From assembly GCF_028736115.1 (NCBI RefSeq), contig NZ_CP117877.1:2480001-2544000 (forward strand): DNA of 64,000 nt, given 5' to 3'. Made by a program: the position numbers and the translations under genes. Under the pieces are notes generated by a model, which worked only from the letters and a program-made list of their open reading frames with translations, had not been told where the DNA came from and searched no databases. Source of the DNA: Mucilaginibacter sp. KACC 22063 (GTDB lineage Bacteria > Bacteroidota > Bacteroidia > Sphingobacteriales > Sphingobacteriaceae). Below are positions 8,113-16,297 of this stretch, piece by piece (positions within the stretch are counted from its first letter, which is position 1; each line of letters opens with the position of its first letter).

Positions 8113-9597
8113 ATGCAAAAAATTCTGGTGGCTAACCGTGGCGAAATTGCCATAAGGGTAATGCGTTCTGCGCGCGAAATGGGTATCAAAACTGTGGCTG
8201 TATATTCTGCCGCCGACCGTACTGCGCTGCATGTGCGTTATGCCGACGAGGCGGTTTATATTGGCGAAGCACCGGCTAATCAATCATACCTTGTTGGTGA
8301 AAAGATCATTGAGGCCTGCCGCCAAACAGGTGCGGATGCTATACACCCAGGCTATGGGTTCTTGTCTGAGAACCCGTCTTTTGCTGCTTTGGTAAGAGAA
8401 GCAGGTTTAACACTTATTGGACCGTCACCAGAGGCGATGGAGATCATGGGTAATAAGCTATCGGCAAAAGCTGCTGCTTTAAAGTACAACATCCCTATGG
8501 TACCTGGAACCGAAGAAGCGATTACTGATGTTGCCGATGCCAAGTTACGCGCCATTGAGGTTGGATTTCCAATTCTGATAAAGGCTGCTGCCGGCGGTGG
8601 GGGCAAGGGTATGCGCATTGTTGACCGTGCTGAAGATTTTGAAGAGCAAATGCAGCTGGCCGTTTCTGAAGCCACTTCGGCTTTTGGCGATGGTTCAGTT
8701 TTTATAGAGCGTTACGTGTCTTCTCCAAGGCATATAGAGATACAAGTATTAGGTGATACGCATGGTAACATCGTGCATTTATTTGAGCGCGAGTGTTCTG
8801 TTCAGCGGCGCCACCAAAAGGTAATTGAAGAAGCGCCATCATCTGTGCTTACGCCGGAGATCCGTGCAGAAATGGGTCGCTGTGCTGTAGATGTTGCCCG
8901 CTCGGTTAATTATACAGGTGCAGGTACGGTTGAATTTATCCTCGACGAAAACCTCAACTTTTACTTCCTGGAGATGAACACCCGCTTACAGGTAGAGCAT
9001 CCGGTTACCGAATTAATTACCGGCCTGGACCTTGTAAAAGAACAGATAAAAATTGCCCGTGGCGAAGCATTAAGCTTTAAACAGGAAGACCTGCAAATCA
9101 GCGGACATGCGCTTGAACTGCGCGTGTATGCCGAAGACCCGGCTAATAATTTTCTGCCTGATATTGGTACGCTTCAAACGTACATTACCCCTCAGGGGCC
9201 GGGCGTACGTGTTGATGATGGCTTTGAGCAGGGGATGGAGATACCTATTTATTACGACCCGATGATTGCCAAGTTGATTACCTATGGTAGTACGAGGGAA
9301 GAAGCTATTGAACGCATGATCCGTGCTATTGATGAATACCAGATCACTGGCATTACTACAACACTTGGGTTCGGTAAGTTTGTGATGCAGCACCAGGCCT
9401 TTACCAGCGGCAATTTTGATACCCACTTTGTAAAGAAGTATTTTACGCCAGAGGTGCTGCAGCATCAGGATGAAGCAGAAGCGCGAATAGCAGCTATCTT
9501 ATTTGAACAACTGCTAAGCAATAAATCTTCCGTAAGTATTGATTCTTCGACAACAACTCAACAGGCATCAAACTGGGTGAAGAACAGGCGAGCCTGA
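8113..9597 (+). CDS. accC: Biotin carboxylase subunit of an acyl-CoA carboxylase
   Basis: ATP-grasp enzyme that carboxylates the biotin of a carrier protein. Domains: N-terminal preATP-grasp fold starting QKILVANRGEIAIRVMRSA (2-20), ATP-grasp domain with the glycine-rich loop KAAAGGGGKGM (157-167), catalytic region EMNTRLQVEHPVTE (287-300), and biotin carboxylase C-terminal domain to about 445. At 494 residues it is about 45 longer than E. coli AccC, with a low-complexity Ser/Thr-rich tail. No biotin carrier or carboxyltransferase gene is next to it. It may therefore serve acetyl-CoA carboxylase or a propionyl/acyl-CoA carboxylase whose other parts are elsewhere. The symbol is used in the family sense. 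Confidence 0.88.
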   Translation: MQKILVANRGEIAIRVMRSAREMGIKTVAVYSAADRTALHVRYADEAVYIGEAPANQSYLVGEKIIEACRQTGADAIHPGYGFLSENPSFAALVREAGLTLIGPSPEAMEIMGNKLSAKAAALKYNIPMVPGTEEAITDVADAKLRAIEVGFPILIKAAAGGGGKGMRIVDRAEDFEEQMQLAVSEATSAFGDGSVFIERYVSSPRHIEIQVLGDTHGNIVHLFERECSVQRRHQKVIEEAPSSVLTPEIRAEMGRCAVDVARSVNYTGAGTVEFILDENLNFYFLEMNTRLQVEHPVTELITGLDLVKEQIKIARGEALSFKQEDLQISGHALELRVYAEDPANNFLPDIGTLQTYITPQGPGVRVDDGFEQGMEIPIYYDPMIAKLITYGSTREEAIERMIRAIDEYQITGITTTLGFGKFVMQHQAFTSGNFDTHFVKKYFTPEVLQHQDEAEARIAAILFEQLLSNKSSVSIDSSTTTQQASNWVKNRRA

Positions 9598-9617
9598 TAA
9601 GGCTTTAGTCTAAAGTA

Positions 9618-10025
9618 CTAATCTTTATCTCTTTTAAACCGGGTTCCGCAAGCTTCTATACATCTCGAAGGGCTGTCTGGGCTAAGTGTAAGACTTGTAT
9701 TGCTGATGTTAAAGCGATACAATATTGCCGACTTATCTGGCTTTATTAAACGTAGAAACAGACTATCTTTAACGGCATATTTGGTATAACCTTCAAAAGC
9801 GGTACCCTCGGTTGTTCCGTCTGCGTTTAGCTTAAAGTATTTTTTTGCATCATCGCCAGATACGGCTATCCACTTGCCGCTGCCATTGCCAGGGTCGGCA
9901 AGGCTTTCACTTAACTGCCACTTACCGATTAATTTTTTGTCGCCAATGTTAGCGTTTTCATTTTTGTTACAGGCAAAGGTTAAAGCTACAGCGCAAAGCA
10001 AAGTAAGTGTTGTAAGGTTTCTCAT
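9618..10025 (-). CDS. Lipocalin-like lipoprotein
   Basis: A 135-residue lipoprotein. The signal peptide ends in a lipobox with Cys19 (LTFACNKN), so the mature protein is anchored to a membrane. The phrase KKLIGKWQLSESL followed by a beta-rich body (YFKLNADGTTEG, YAVKDSLFLRL) resembles the lipocalin-like or DUF4923-type small beta-barrel lipoproteins abundant in Bacteroidota. Ligand and role are unknown. It faces the biotin carboxylase gene tail to tail. Confidence 0.75.
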   Translation of the reverse strand: MRNLTTLTLLCAVALTFACNKNENANIGDKKLIGKWQLSESLADPGNGSGKWIAVSGDDAKKYFKLNADGTTEGTAFEGYTKYAVKDSLFLRLIKPDKSAILYRFNISNTSLTLSPDSPSRCIEACGTRFKRDKD

Positions 10026-10480
10026 TTCGGTTAAGTTTTAATATAGATACGCATTATTATCGTACTGTGCTACAGTGAACTAAATTTAATGTAATAAGAG
10101 ATTGCCATTTTACGCTCGCAATGACAAGGTTTATACGAAGTAATGCACTAAAATAACATAACCAAAACTATGTCGCCTCAGCGCAGGCTGTAAATACAGG
10201 TATTGCTAAACAGATGAAATATCATAGCCTGCGGTGCCAGCGACGAGTTTTTTTCACATTGTGTTAATTCTTTAATGTGTTCAAGAGATCGCTGCGCTAA
10301 GTTTTCCTGGTACTTCTTTTTTAGCAGTTAAAAAGAAGTACGAGCACATTCTTTGATGTTCGGTTAATTGCATCTAAGGTAAAGTAACGTAGAGGTAAGA
10401 TCTCTCACGCTTGTTCGAGATGACAGATAGAATTATCCATACGTTATAACACGCCTCAAACTCATCTCAAGAGGGGATTG
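10026..10480. other. Gene-free region with repeat fragments
   Basis: About 455 bases without a credible ORF. It holds a GATTGCC...GCTCGCAATGAC element at 10100-10126 (related to the repeats at 12709, 17078 and 20807). Near 10395-10430 is a 'gatctctcacgc ... ttcgagatgac' stretch typical of another dispersed extragenic palindrome. Nothing suggests a conserved RNA. Confidence 0.5.
10100..10126. repeat. Short interspersed repeat, 'gattgc...gcaatgac' family
   Basis: Partial copy of the family whose best members are at 12709-12737, 17078-17105 and 20807-20869. It ends in CGCAATGAC, the conserved end of the family. Confidence 0.45.
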
Positions 10481-11047
10481 CTATTTAAATACCTCCGGAT
10501 ATTGCCTTGCTGCCATTAAAATAAAATTCATAGAATCTGTTACCCAGATTTCACCCTTATCAACCATCTGGAGTACCTCAGCGGCAGGGATGGTAATTAC
10601 CTCGATGTTTTCGGTTACGTCAAACTTTTGCACTGAATTAAACTGCGCATTGAGCAGGATGTACCCATAAGTAACCTGTTTAAGCTTGGTAGGGTTAATG
10701 GCAATTTTGCCGATCAGTTTAAGGTCTGCTTCGGCGGCTTTGATACCGCATTCTTCTTCCAGCTCGGCAATGGCCGATTGTAGCAGCGTTTTGCCTTTTT
10801 GTTGCATACCGCCCGGAACCTCAATCAGAATTTCGCCGATACCATGTTTATACTGGCGTGTAAGCACTATCTGGTTATCCTGCGTAATGGCTAATACCTG
10901 CACCACATCACCCAGTTGCGAAACATAGTAATCATCTACCACATGCCCGTTAGGCAGCTGCACCTTTTGCCGCGTAACCGGGAACCACGGGCTTGGCGAT
11001 ACGTCTTGTTCTTCTAAAATTGTCCAGGGTTTAATAGTATCAAGCAT
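10481..11047 (-). CDS. Nudix hydrolase (ADP-sugar pyrophosphatase-like)
   Basis: A 188-residue Nudix-fold enzyme, probably hydrolysing ADP-ribose or a related nucleoside diphosphate sugar. The N-terminal beta strand region and the phrase QVLAITQDNQIVLTRQYKHGIGE are like those of NudF/ADP-ribose pyrophosphatases. The Nudix box is present but not canonical: G-x5-K-x7-A-E-L-E-E-E-C-G-I, so the first Glu and the Arg of the consensus G-x5-E-x7-R-E-U-x-E-E-x-G-U are replaced by Lys and Ala, while the metal-binding E-L-E-E-E part is intact. Activity is therefore plausible but should not be assumed. Single gene. Confidence 0.85.
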   Translation of the reverse strand: MLDTIKPWTILEEQDVSPSPWFPVTRQKVQLPNGHVVDDYYVSQLGDVVQVLAITQDNQIVLTRQYKHGIGEILIEVPGGMQQKGKTLLQSAIAELEEECGIKAAEADLKLIGKIAINPTKLKQVTYGYILLNAQFNSVQKFDVTENIEVITIPAAEVLQMVDKGEIWVTDSMNFILMAARQYPEVFK

Positions 11048-11120
11048 AGGGTAAAGATAGTGGTTTAGGGATATGGAGAAAGGATGAATGACTTACGAAT
11101 AAAAAGAAAAATTTAGTTGA

Positions 11121-11564
11121 TCAACTATTTAGCTGCTGCCAGCGCTTATAGCTCATTTCAAACTTAATCTCTTTACTGCCGTTGGTTCCGGTTTCCAGCC
11201 AGCCCTGTATGCGGTAAAACTTTTCGGCACGGGTGTGGAAGGCGGTGCCCAGCCAAATGTTTTGCTGCGTTTGCCCGAAATACCAATTAAGCATTAAATT
11301 ATGCAGCTGCTTACCAATACCCATACCTGCATATTGGGGCAGAACAAACAACGCCCATACGTTATGGTCTTGCAGGTCGGCGATGGCGAAACCTACAATT
11401 TGCCCGCCACTGCTACAAACCCAACCTTTGCCACGAACGGTTAAGTAATCGATATAATCAGCCTCCGTCACCAGCGAAGGATCAGACAATACATTCTCCT
11501 GAACGGACAGCCGTACATGCGTTAACTGTGGTATGTCAGTAAGTAGGGCTTCGCGGTATTGCAT
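11121..11564 (-). CDS. GNAT-family N-acetyltransferase
   Basis: A 147-residue acetyl-CoA-dependent acyltransferase. The fold order is normal: N-terminal YREALLTDIPQLTHVR, the strand AIADLQDHNVWALFV, then the acetyl-CoA pyrophosphate-binding loop LPQYAGMGIGKQL (Q-x-x-G-x-G pattern near residues 96-108), and the C-terminal AEKFYRIQGWLETG that closes most GNAT domains. The substrate is unknown. It lies in the same direction as the Nudix gene, 73 bases upstream of it, so a shared transcript is possible. Confidence 0.88.
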   Translation of the reverse strand: MQYREALLTDIPQLTHVRLSVQENVLSDPSLVTEADYIDYLTVRGKGWVCSSGGQIVGFAIADLQDHNVWALFVLPQYAGMGIGKQLHNLMLNWYFGQTQQNIWLGTAFHTRAEKFYRIQGWLETGTNGSKEIKFEMSYKRWQQLNS

Positions 11565-11605
11565 GTATTAAAGATAGATAATTAGGATGGGTGTTCAAAC
11601 AGGGC

Positions 11606-11668
11606 TGTCATGGTGAGCTTGTCGAACCATTTATGCCATACCTACACTTCGACGAGCTTTGTGTGACA
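11606..11668. repeat. Inverted repeat, 'tgtca..gcttgtcgaa' family
   Basis: Arms TGTCATGGTGAGCTTGTCGAA (11606-11626) and TTCGACGAGCTTTGTGTGACA (11648-11668) are imperfect reverse complements around a 21-base loop. A half copy (TGTCATGGCTAGATTGTCGA) follows at 11701-11720. This is a typical extragenic palindromic repeat of Bacteroidota. Confidence 0.6.
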
Positions 11669-11700
11669 ATGCTTGTTAATGAATAAACCAGAGGGGAGGC

Positions 11701-11720
11701 TGTCATGGCTAGATTGTCGA
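11701..11720. repeat. Half copy of the 11606-11668 repeat
   Basis: TGTCATGGCTAGATTGTCGA differs at only a few positions from the left arm of the element at 11606, and it has no matching right arm. Confidence 0.45.
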
Positions 11721-11765
11721 ACAATGCGGGGGGAGGGGTAACCCATCAAGATTTATAATATAGAT

Positions 11766-12095
11766 CTATTTATTATTTAACGGCGCACTAAAAATTACTA
11801 TTGCCTGTGAAATTGCGTAAAATATAAATGATAGTTTTAGAAAAATCAAAGATGACCAATCAAGAGCTGATTCTTTCATCGATTCATTATCTGACCAAAG
11901 CTTGGCAATTCTTGTCTTTACAATAAAATTGAAAAACAAGTATACTACAGCAACTGGATACATACAAGTAAAAGCAATTCGTAAAAATACCGGCAAAGTG
12001 ACCATATAAGGTGATGGGTGAATAAAACCAATGTGTAAAAAAGCCGTTATTAAAATATTATGATATAAGCCTTTATAAACGTGAATTGTATCCAA
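11766..12095 (-). CDS. Hypothetical small membrane protein
   Basis: A 109-residue ORF with hydrophobic segments at about 13-28, 37-59 and 85-103, so probably three membrane helices. I do not recognise a family. The region is richer in A+T than its neighbours and codon use is less biased, which with the next gene suggests a recently acquired or weakly expressed pair. The start (ATG at 12095) has no alternative downstream before the first membrane segment. It is probably real but could be an over-prediction. Confidence 0.5.
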   Translation of the reverse strand: MDTIHVYKGLYHNILITAFLHIGFIHPSPYMVTLPVFLRIAFTCMYPVAVVYLFFNFIVKTRIAKLWSDNESMKESALDWSSLIFLKLSFIFYAISQAIVIFSAPLNNK

Positions 12096-12181
12096 CCTTT
12101 TTTATTGATTATAGAATATGAGATAAAATCAGCTATTAAGAATAAGAAAAGGTATAGTGTTCTAATAAGCATATTATGAAA

Positions 12182-12667
12182 TTAGCTAATTCCGTTTATT
12201 TGGAAAGAAAAGAAATTTTTTTTCTCGATATTGTAATGTATTTGCCAGTAAAAGCTACAACCATCAAACACACTAATCAATTTAGTATGCCAATCTTTTG
12301 TAAACGGATCATTCTTTTCGTACCAAAAGCAATTAACATAAATCATCTTTCTTCCGTCGTCCGATATGTAACCAGCGTATTGCCTACAATATTTCTTTAA
12401 ATTTTTATAAATAACCGGGCAAGTACCATATTGATTATATAAAAGTTGTTTTCCAGTTTTTTTCATAAATAATACTAAGTTAGCTTCCAATTCCTTGATA
12501 TCATTCTCAGTTGGTGTCCACCGGCTAACTGTATCATGAGGCGTTAATTTTGTTTTTGCATCAAAAATTACCCCTCGGTAACCTGGACCATCTATTATAA
12601 ATGATTGCTGAGCGTAAGATGCAAGGTTGTAAGAAAATATTAATAAAAGGATTAGGAGGTATTTCAT
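12182..12667 (-). CDS. Secreted hypothetical protein
   Basis: 161 residues with a clean signal peptide (MKYLLILLLIFSYNLASYAQ, cleavage after residue 19 or 20). The mature part has no family I recognise. It is mixed alpha/beta with three cysteines that could form a disulfide in the periplasm (YGTCPVIY, KKYCRQYAGY, VNCFWYEK, with a further Cys in FDGCSFYW). The phrase YCRQYAGYISDDGRKMIYVNCF resembles small secreted proteins found singly in Bacteroidota. It lies upstream of, and codirectional with, the small membrane protein gene at 11766. Confidence 0.65.
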   Translation of the reverse strand: MKYLLILLLIFSYNLASYAQQSFIIDGPGYRGVIFDAKTKLTPHDTVSRWTPTENDIKELEANLVLFMKKTGKQLLYNQYGTCPVIYKNLKKYCRQYAGYISDDGRKMIYVNCFWYEKNDPFTKDWHTKLISVFDGCSFYWQIHYNIEKKNFFSFQINGIS

Positions 12668-12708
12668 GCTCCTAATTTACATACAATATGTGTCGTTTTA
12701 TTTATGTT

Positions 12709-12737
12709 GGGGATTGCTTCGTTCCTCGCAAGGACGG
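12709..12737. repeat. Short interspersed repeat 'ggggattgcttcgttcctcgcaa'
   Basis: Nearly identical to the copy at 17078-17105 (one base different over 28) and matching the right half of the element at 20807-20869. Confidence 0.6.
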
Positions 12738-12790
12738 GTAGTGTTGCCATAGTCCTTTCTCTTTCGCCCTAAACTCCTACCTTCGCGGCC

Positions 12791-13846
12791 ATGATATTTG
12801 CTTTAGAAGCTTCGCTTGCGCAGCTGGCCATTCACCATATAGGTAACAAACTACAAGACGAGCGCTACGTACTGAGCGACAGTGCCATTGAACTGCAGGA
12901 CGAGCTGCTTGGCCGCCTGTTGATGCAATATTTTGTTAGTCCGTTTGAAAAGGTGAACGAGATTTACCGCCTGTACCATCCCAGCGACGACCTAAACCTT
13001 AACGAGGTTTACCACTTTGCAGAAGCCATTTTTGCTAACCCGGATACATTTATAGCAAACAGCCAGCAATTGGCCAAACAACTTTATGAGGCTTCGGCGC
13101 ATCCCAAGATCAAGTCGGGCGAGGTATACATTGCGATGTTCAACAATGTGCAGATAGAGGGCGAGCAGTTGGATGCCATCGGTATCTTTAAATCGGAGAA
13201 CAAGGAAACATATTTAAAGGTAATGCCCGGTCACGAGGGGTTCGGACTTAGTTATGAGCAAGAAGCCATTAACATCAATAAACTGGACAAAGGCTGCCTG
13301 ATCTTTAACACCGAAAAGGAGGAAGGTTACAAGGTGGCCGTTATTGATGCGACTAACCGCAGCCAGGAAGCGCAGTACTGGAAAGACGAGTTTCTGCAAC
13401 TGCGGGTACGTAACGATAATTACAACCAAACGGCCAATGTGCTGGGCATTTACAAAAACTTCGTGACAGAAAAACTGGACGACGAGTTTGAAATGAACAA
13501 GGCAGATAAAATTGACCTGCTGAACCGCAGCATGAAGTACTTTAAAGAAAAGGATAACTTCGATATGGAGGAATTCGGACAGGAGGTGATCGGTAATGAG
13601 CAGGGAATAGCCTCATTCCTTAATTACAAAAAAGAGTACGAAGACGAGTTTGAAACCGAAATCCCTAATAGCTTCGAGATATCAGACGCCGCAGTAAAAA
13701 AGCAGGCGCGAGTATACAAAAGCGTACTAAAACTGGATAAAAACTTTCATATCTATATTCACGGTAATAAAGACCTGATTGAAAAAGGCTTCGATGATGG
13801 CAAAGCCATGAACTATTACAAGGTGTTTTTTAAAGAAGAAGCATAA
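12791..13846 (+). CDS. Nucleoid-associated protein (NdpA/YejK family)
   Basis: 351 residues matching the 37-kDa nucleoid-associated family (PF04245) as found in Bacteroidota. The start IFALEASLAQLAIHHIGNKLQDE and the central part VYIAMFNNVQIEGEQLDAIGIFKSENKETYLKV are characteristic. The family associates with the nucleoid; E. coli YejK is the reference and its exact role is not settled. The gene is followed by a repeat-derived palindrome. A TACCTTCG box ends 5 bases before the ATG, so the transcript might be leaderless. Confidence 0.85.
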   Translation: MIFALEASLAQLAIHHIGNKLQDERYVLSDSAIELQDELLGRLLMQYFVSPFEKVNEIYRLYHPSDDLNLNEVYHFAEAIFANPDTFIANSQQLAKQLYEASAHPKIKSGEVYIAMFNNVQIEGEQLDAIGIFKSENKETYLKVMPGHEGFGLSYEQEAININKLDKGCLIFNTEKEEGYKVAVIDATNRSQEAQYWKDEFLQLRVRNDNYNQTANVLGIYKNFVTEKLDDEFEMNKADKIDLLNRSMKYFKEKDNFDMEEFGQEVIGNEQGIASFLNYKKEYEDEFETEIPNSFEISDAAVKKQARVYKSVLKLDKNFHIYIHGNKDLIEKGFDDGKAMNYYKVFFKEEA

Positions 13847-13847
13847 C

Positions 13848-13919
13848 TGGTCATTAGTCAGTGGGAATTAGTCATTACCTGGCAATAACAAACTCCAATG
13901 ACTAATGAACGAATGACCA
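13848..13919. repeat. Inverted repeat 'tggtcattagtca...aatgaccA'
   Basis: Arms TGGTCATT (13848-13855) and AATGACCA (13912-13919) enclose further matching pieces (ATTAGTCATT against AATGACTAAT). It sits between the codirectional nucleoid-associated and NlpC/P60 genes and looks like a dispersed palindromic element. It may also terminate the first transcript. Confidence 0.55.
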
Positions 13920-13946
13920 ATTAACACAAATCCTTATCTTCGTTAT

Positions 13947-14705
13947 ATGGAATACGGTATCAGTCATCTGGCAATTATCCCTATGCGAAAAGAGGCGCGC
14001 GAACAAAGCGAAATGGTATCGCAGCTGCTTTTCGGCGAAACTTATGAGGTGTTGGAACGTACTGAGAAATGGGTACGCATTATCAGCACGCATGATGGTT
14101 ACGAAGGCTGGATCAGCTGGAACCAGGTAACAGAACTAAACGACCAGGGCTTTACGGCCCTTGCTATGAATAAGCCTGTCTTAACCGCTGCACCAGTTAC
14201 TACCGCGAAAAAAATAGCAGATGGCAGCTTACTGTACCTGCCATCGGGAAGTACATTGCCGGGCTGGGCGCAGGGTATGTGCAGCATCAATAATGATGTG
14301 TACGAGATCTGGCGCGAGAAAGCAGGCAGCGACCTGATCAGCTTTGCCAAGACATTTCTGAATACGCCATACCTGTGGGGTGGCCGTACCCATTTCGGTA
14401 TCGATTGCTCGGGATTAGTACAGGCCGTATTTCGCCAGCAAGGGCTAACTCTAAAACGAGATGCTTACCTGCAAGCCGAAGAAGGCGAAACGGTCGACTT
14501 TTTACCCGAAGCACAAGCTGGTGATGTGGCCTTTTTTGATAACGACGAGGGCCGGATTGTTCACGTTGGTATTATGCTAAACAATGAGCAGATACTTCAT
14601 GCATCGGGCAAAGTAAAAATTGAAAGAGTTGACAATCACGGAATCTACTCGGAAGAGTATAAACGTTATACGCACAAGCTGCGCATCATCAAGCGTTATC
14701 TTTAA
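13947..14705 (+). CDS. C40 NlpC/P60 peptidase with SH3-like domain
   Basis: Cell-wall peptidase of 252 residues, probably cleaving gamma-D-glutamyl-diaminoacid bonds in peptidoglycan peptides. Residues about 1-65 and 70-125 form SH3b-like modules (WVRIISTHDGYEGWISW). The NlpC/P60 domain follows from 128, with the catalytic Cys154 in GIDCSGLVQA, His206 in GRIVHVGIML and His218 in ILHASG. No signal peptide is seen, so it may act in the cytoplasm on recycled peptides, like YkfC. The 3' end overlaps the convergent WD40 gene by four bases. Confidence 0.92.
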   Translation: MEYGISHLAIIPMRKEAREQSEMVSQLLFGETYEVLERTEKWVRIISTHDGYEGWISWNQVTELNDQGFTALAMNKPVLTAAPVTTAKKIADGSLLYLPSGSTLPGWAQGMCSINNDVYEIWREKAGSDLISFAKTFLNTPYLWGGRTHFGIDCSGLVQAVFRQQGLTLKRDAYLQAEEGETVDFLPEAQAGDVAFFDNDEGRIVHVGIMLNNEQILHASGKVKIERVDNHGIYSEEYKRYTHKLRIIKRYL

Positions 14706-15604
14706 AATTCAATATCCCAGCCCAGCACGCGCTTATCGTCACTTACAGAAATAAGCTGATCGCCGTTCCAGGCCAGTTTATTTACTGATAACAGGTGTGA
14801 CGGAAGACCTTTTTCGCGGCTAATGATCTTGTACAGTTTAAAATCATCGCTTCCCCAGATCTTGATGTTTTTATCCATACTGGCCGTAGCAAAATAAGGT
14901 TGCGTAGGGTGGAAGGCAATATGGTTAACAGCAAACATATGTGCAGGTATGCTTTTGATCAATTCAAAAGTATTGGCATCCCATATTTTTAGCTGTGCAT
15001 CGCGCGAGCCTGAAATCAGGTAAGCCCCATCATTGGCATATTGCGTAGTAAATATTGCCATGGTGTGGCCGGTAAGCGTAGCCACATGTGTATAATCGTC
15101 GGTACTAAAAATGCGCACGTGGTTATCGCGGCAGCCTAAGGCCATTTGTTTTTTAACCGGGTTGATAGCAATAGAACGTATAGTATCACCCGATACCAGG
15201 AAATGGTGCAGCAGCGACATGTCGTTTAGGCTCCAAACAGAAACGGTACCATCTTCAGAAGCTACCAGCAGTTCGCCTTTATCATTAAGCGATTTGATAT
15301 CAAATATGGGCTTGGTGTGGTGGCGTAGCGTATGCGTTATCTTCTGTTCAATAAAATTAAATACCAATACTTCGCCACTACGTAAACCTGTAAACATCAA
15401 AGGCAAGCCTACAGGGCAATGCACCGCATAAACGGATGCGGCCACCGGAAACATCACCTTGATAAATGCTTGTTGGGTAAGGCTCCATTCTACCAGCCCT
15501 TTATCGTTACCGGCAGTAAATAAGATGCCCGGCTTCTGCGATAGTTCTGCACAGAAAATGGGATTTTGATGCCCGGTAAGTTCGAATGATAGTGTTGCGT
15601 TCAT
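14702..15604 (-). CDS. WD40 repeat protein
   Basis: A 300-residue protein made almost wholly of WD40-type beta-propeller repeats, about seven. Clear units end in LVEWSL, VSVWSL, VRIFS, LKIWD, IKIWG and LGWDI. There is no signal peptide, so it is probably cytoplasmic. Such proteins are protein-interaction scaffolds; no partner can be named. It is downstream of and codirectional with the his operon, separated by a palindromic repeat, and may receive read-through from it. Confidence 0.88.
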   Translation of the reverse strand: MNATLSFELTGHQNPIFCAELSQKPGILFTAGNDKGLVEWSLTQQAFIKVMFPVAASVYAVHCPVGLPLMFTGLRSGEVLVFNFIEQKITHTLRHHTKPIFDIKSLNDKGELLVASEDGTVSVWSLNDMSLLHHFLVSGDTIRSIAINPVKKQMALGCRDNHVRIFSTDDYTHVATLTGHTMAIFTTQYANDGAYLISGSRDAQLKIWDANTFELIKSIPAHMFAVNHIAFHPTQPYFATASMDKNIKIWGSDDFKLYKIISREKGLPSHLLSVNKLAWNGDQLISVSDDKRVLGWDIEF

Positions 15605-15608
15605 GCTA

Positions 15609-15685
15609 CCCCAACCCCTAAAGGGGCTATTATAAATGTAACTAAAGAAACTTTATTTAGTTCCCCCTTCAGGGGGATTGGGGGA
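15609..15685. repeat. Palindromic repeat 'ccccaacccctaaagggg...cccccttcagggggattggggg'
   Basis: Two nested hairpins (CCCCTAAAGGGG on the left; CCCCCTTCAGGGGG on the right) flanked by matching CCCCAA and TTGGGG ends. The right half runs into hisIE, covering the stop codon and about the last 11 codons. It may also act as a transcript end for the his operon. Confidence 0.65.
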
Positions 15686-16267
15686 ATGTCTTCCCTCTAA
15701 GTTTTTGGCAATGGTTTCTAATGACAGGCCTTTCTCACGTAACAGCACAAGCAGATGAAACACCAGGTCCGAAGCTTCGTTGATCAGATCTGTTTCTGTT
15801 TCGGCAAGGGCAGCAATCACAGTTTCAACGCCTTCTTCGCCAACCTTTTGAGCGATCTTGTTTAGTCCTTTCTTACGCAGTTTATTTACATAAGAGCCTT
15901 CAACAGGTTCTTCGTAACGGCTACGGATGATGTTCTCTAATTCAAGAATAAAATTCTGATTATAAGTAGTATTGAAGCAGCTACGTGAACCAGTATGGCA
16001 GGTTACGCCATCCGGGCGAACCATGATCAAAACAGTGTCTTTATCGCAATCGATATGGATGCTTTGTACATGCAAAAAGTTACCGCTGGTTTCGCCTTTA
16101 GTCCACAAACGGTTTTTAGAGCGGGAGAAGAAAGTAACCACTTTCTCTTTAACAGTTTTCTCGTATGCTTCGGCGTTCATGTAGCCTAACATCAACACCT
16201 CAAGTGTTTGCCCGTCTTGTATTACAACCGGCACAAGGCCGTCGGTTTTTTCGAAATCAATTTCCAT
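15653..16267 (-). CDS. hisIE: Bifunctional phosphoribosyl-AMP cyclohydrolase / phosphoribosyl-ATP pyrophosphatase
   Basis: Steps 2 and 3 of histidine synthesis in one 204-residue protein. The HisI half (about 1-105) shows the metal-binding region HIDCDKDTVLIMVRPDGVTCHTGSRSCF, and TKGETSGNFLHV is typical. The HisE half (about 110-190) contains KVGEEGVETVIAALAE and the helix SDLVFHLLVLLREKGLS. The last residues (GRHSPNPPEGGTK) are not family sequence: they are translated from the palindromic repeat that overlaps the 3' end. Last gene of the his operon, 30 bases after hisF. Confidence 0.96.
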   Translation of the reverse strand: MEIDFEKTDGLVPVVIQDGQTLEVLMLGYMNAEAYEKTVKEKVVTFFSRSKNRLWTKGETSGNFLHVQSIHIDCDKDTVLIMVRPDGVTCHTGSRSCFNTTYNQNFILELENIIRSRYEEPVEGSYVNKLRKKGLNKIAQKVGEEGVETVIAALAETETDLINEASDLVFHLLVLLREKGLSLETIAKNLEGRHSPNPPEGGTK

Positions 16268-16297
16268 TATAGTATGGTAGATTGCAGCAAAAATACG

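Noticed and set aside
12176..12400. 74-codon plus-strand ORF opposite the secreted hypothetical
   Set aside because: It lies over a better minus-strand gene with a signal peptide and has no promoter of its own that I can see.
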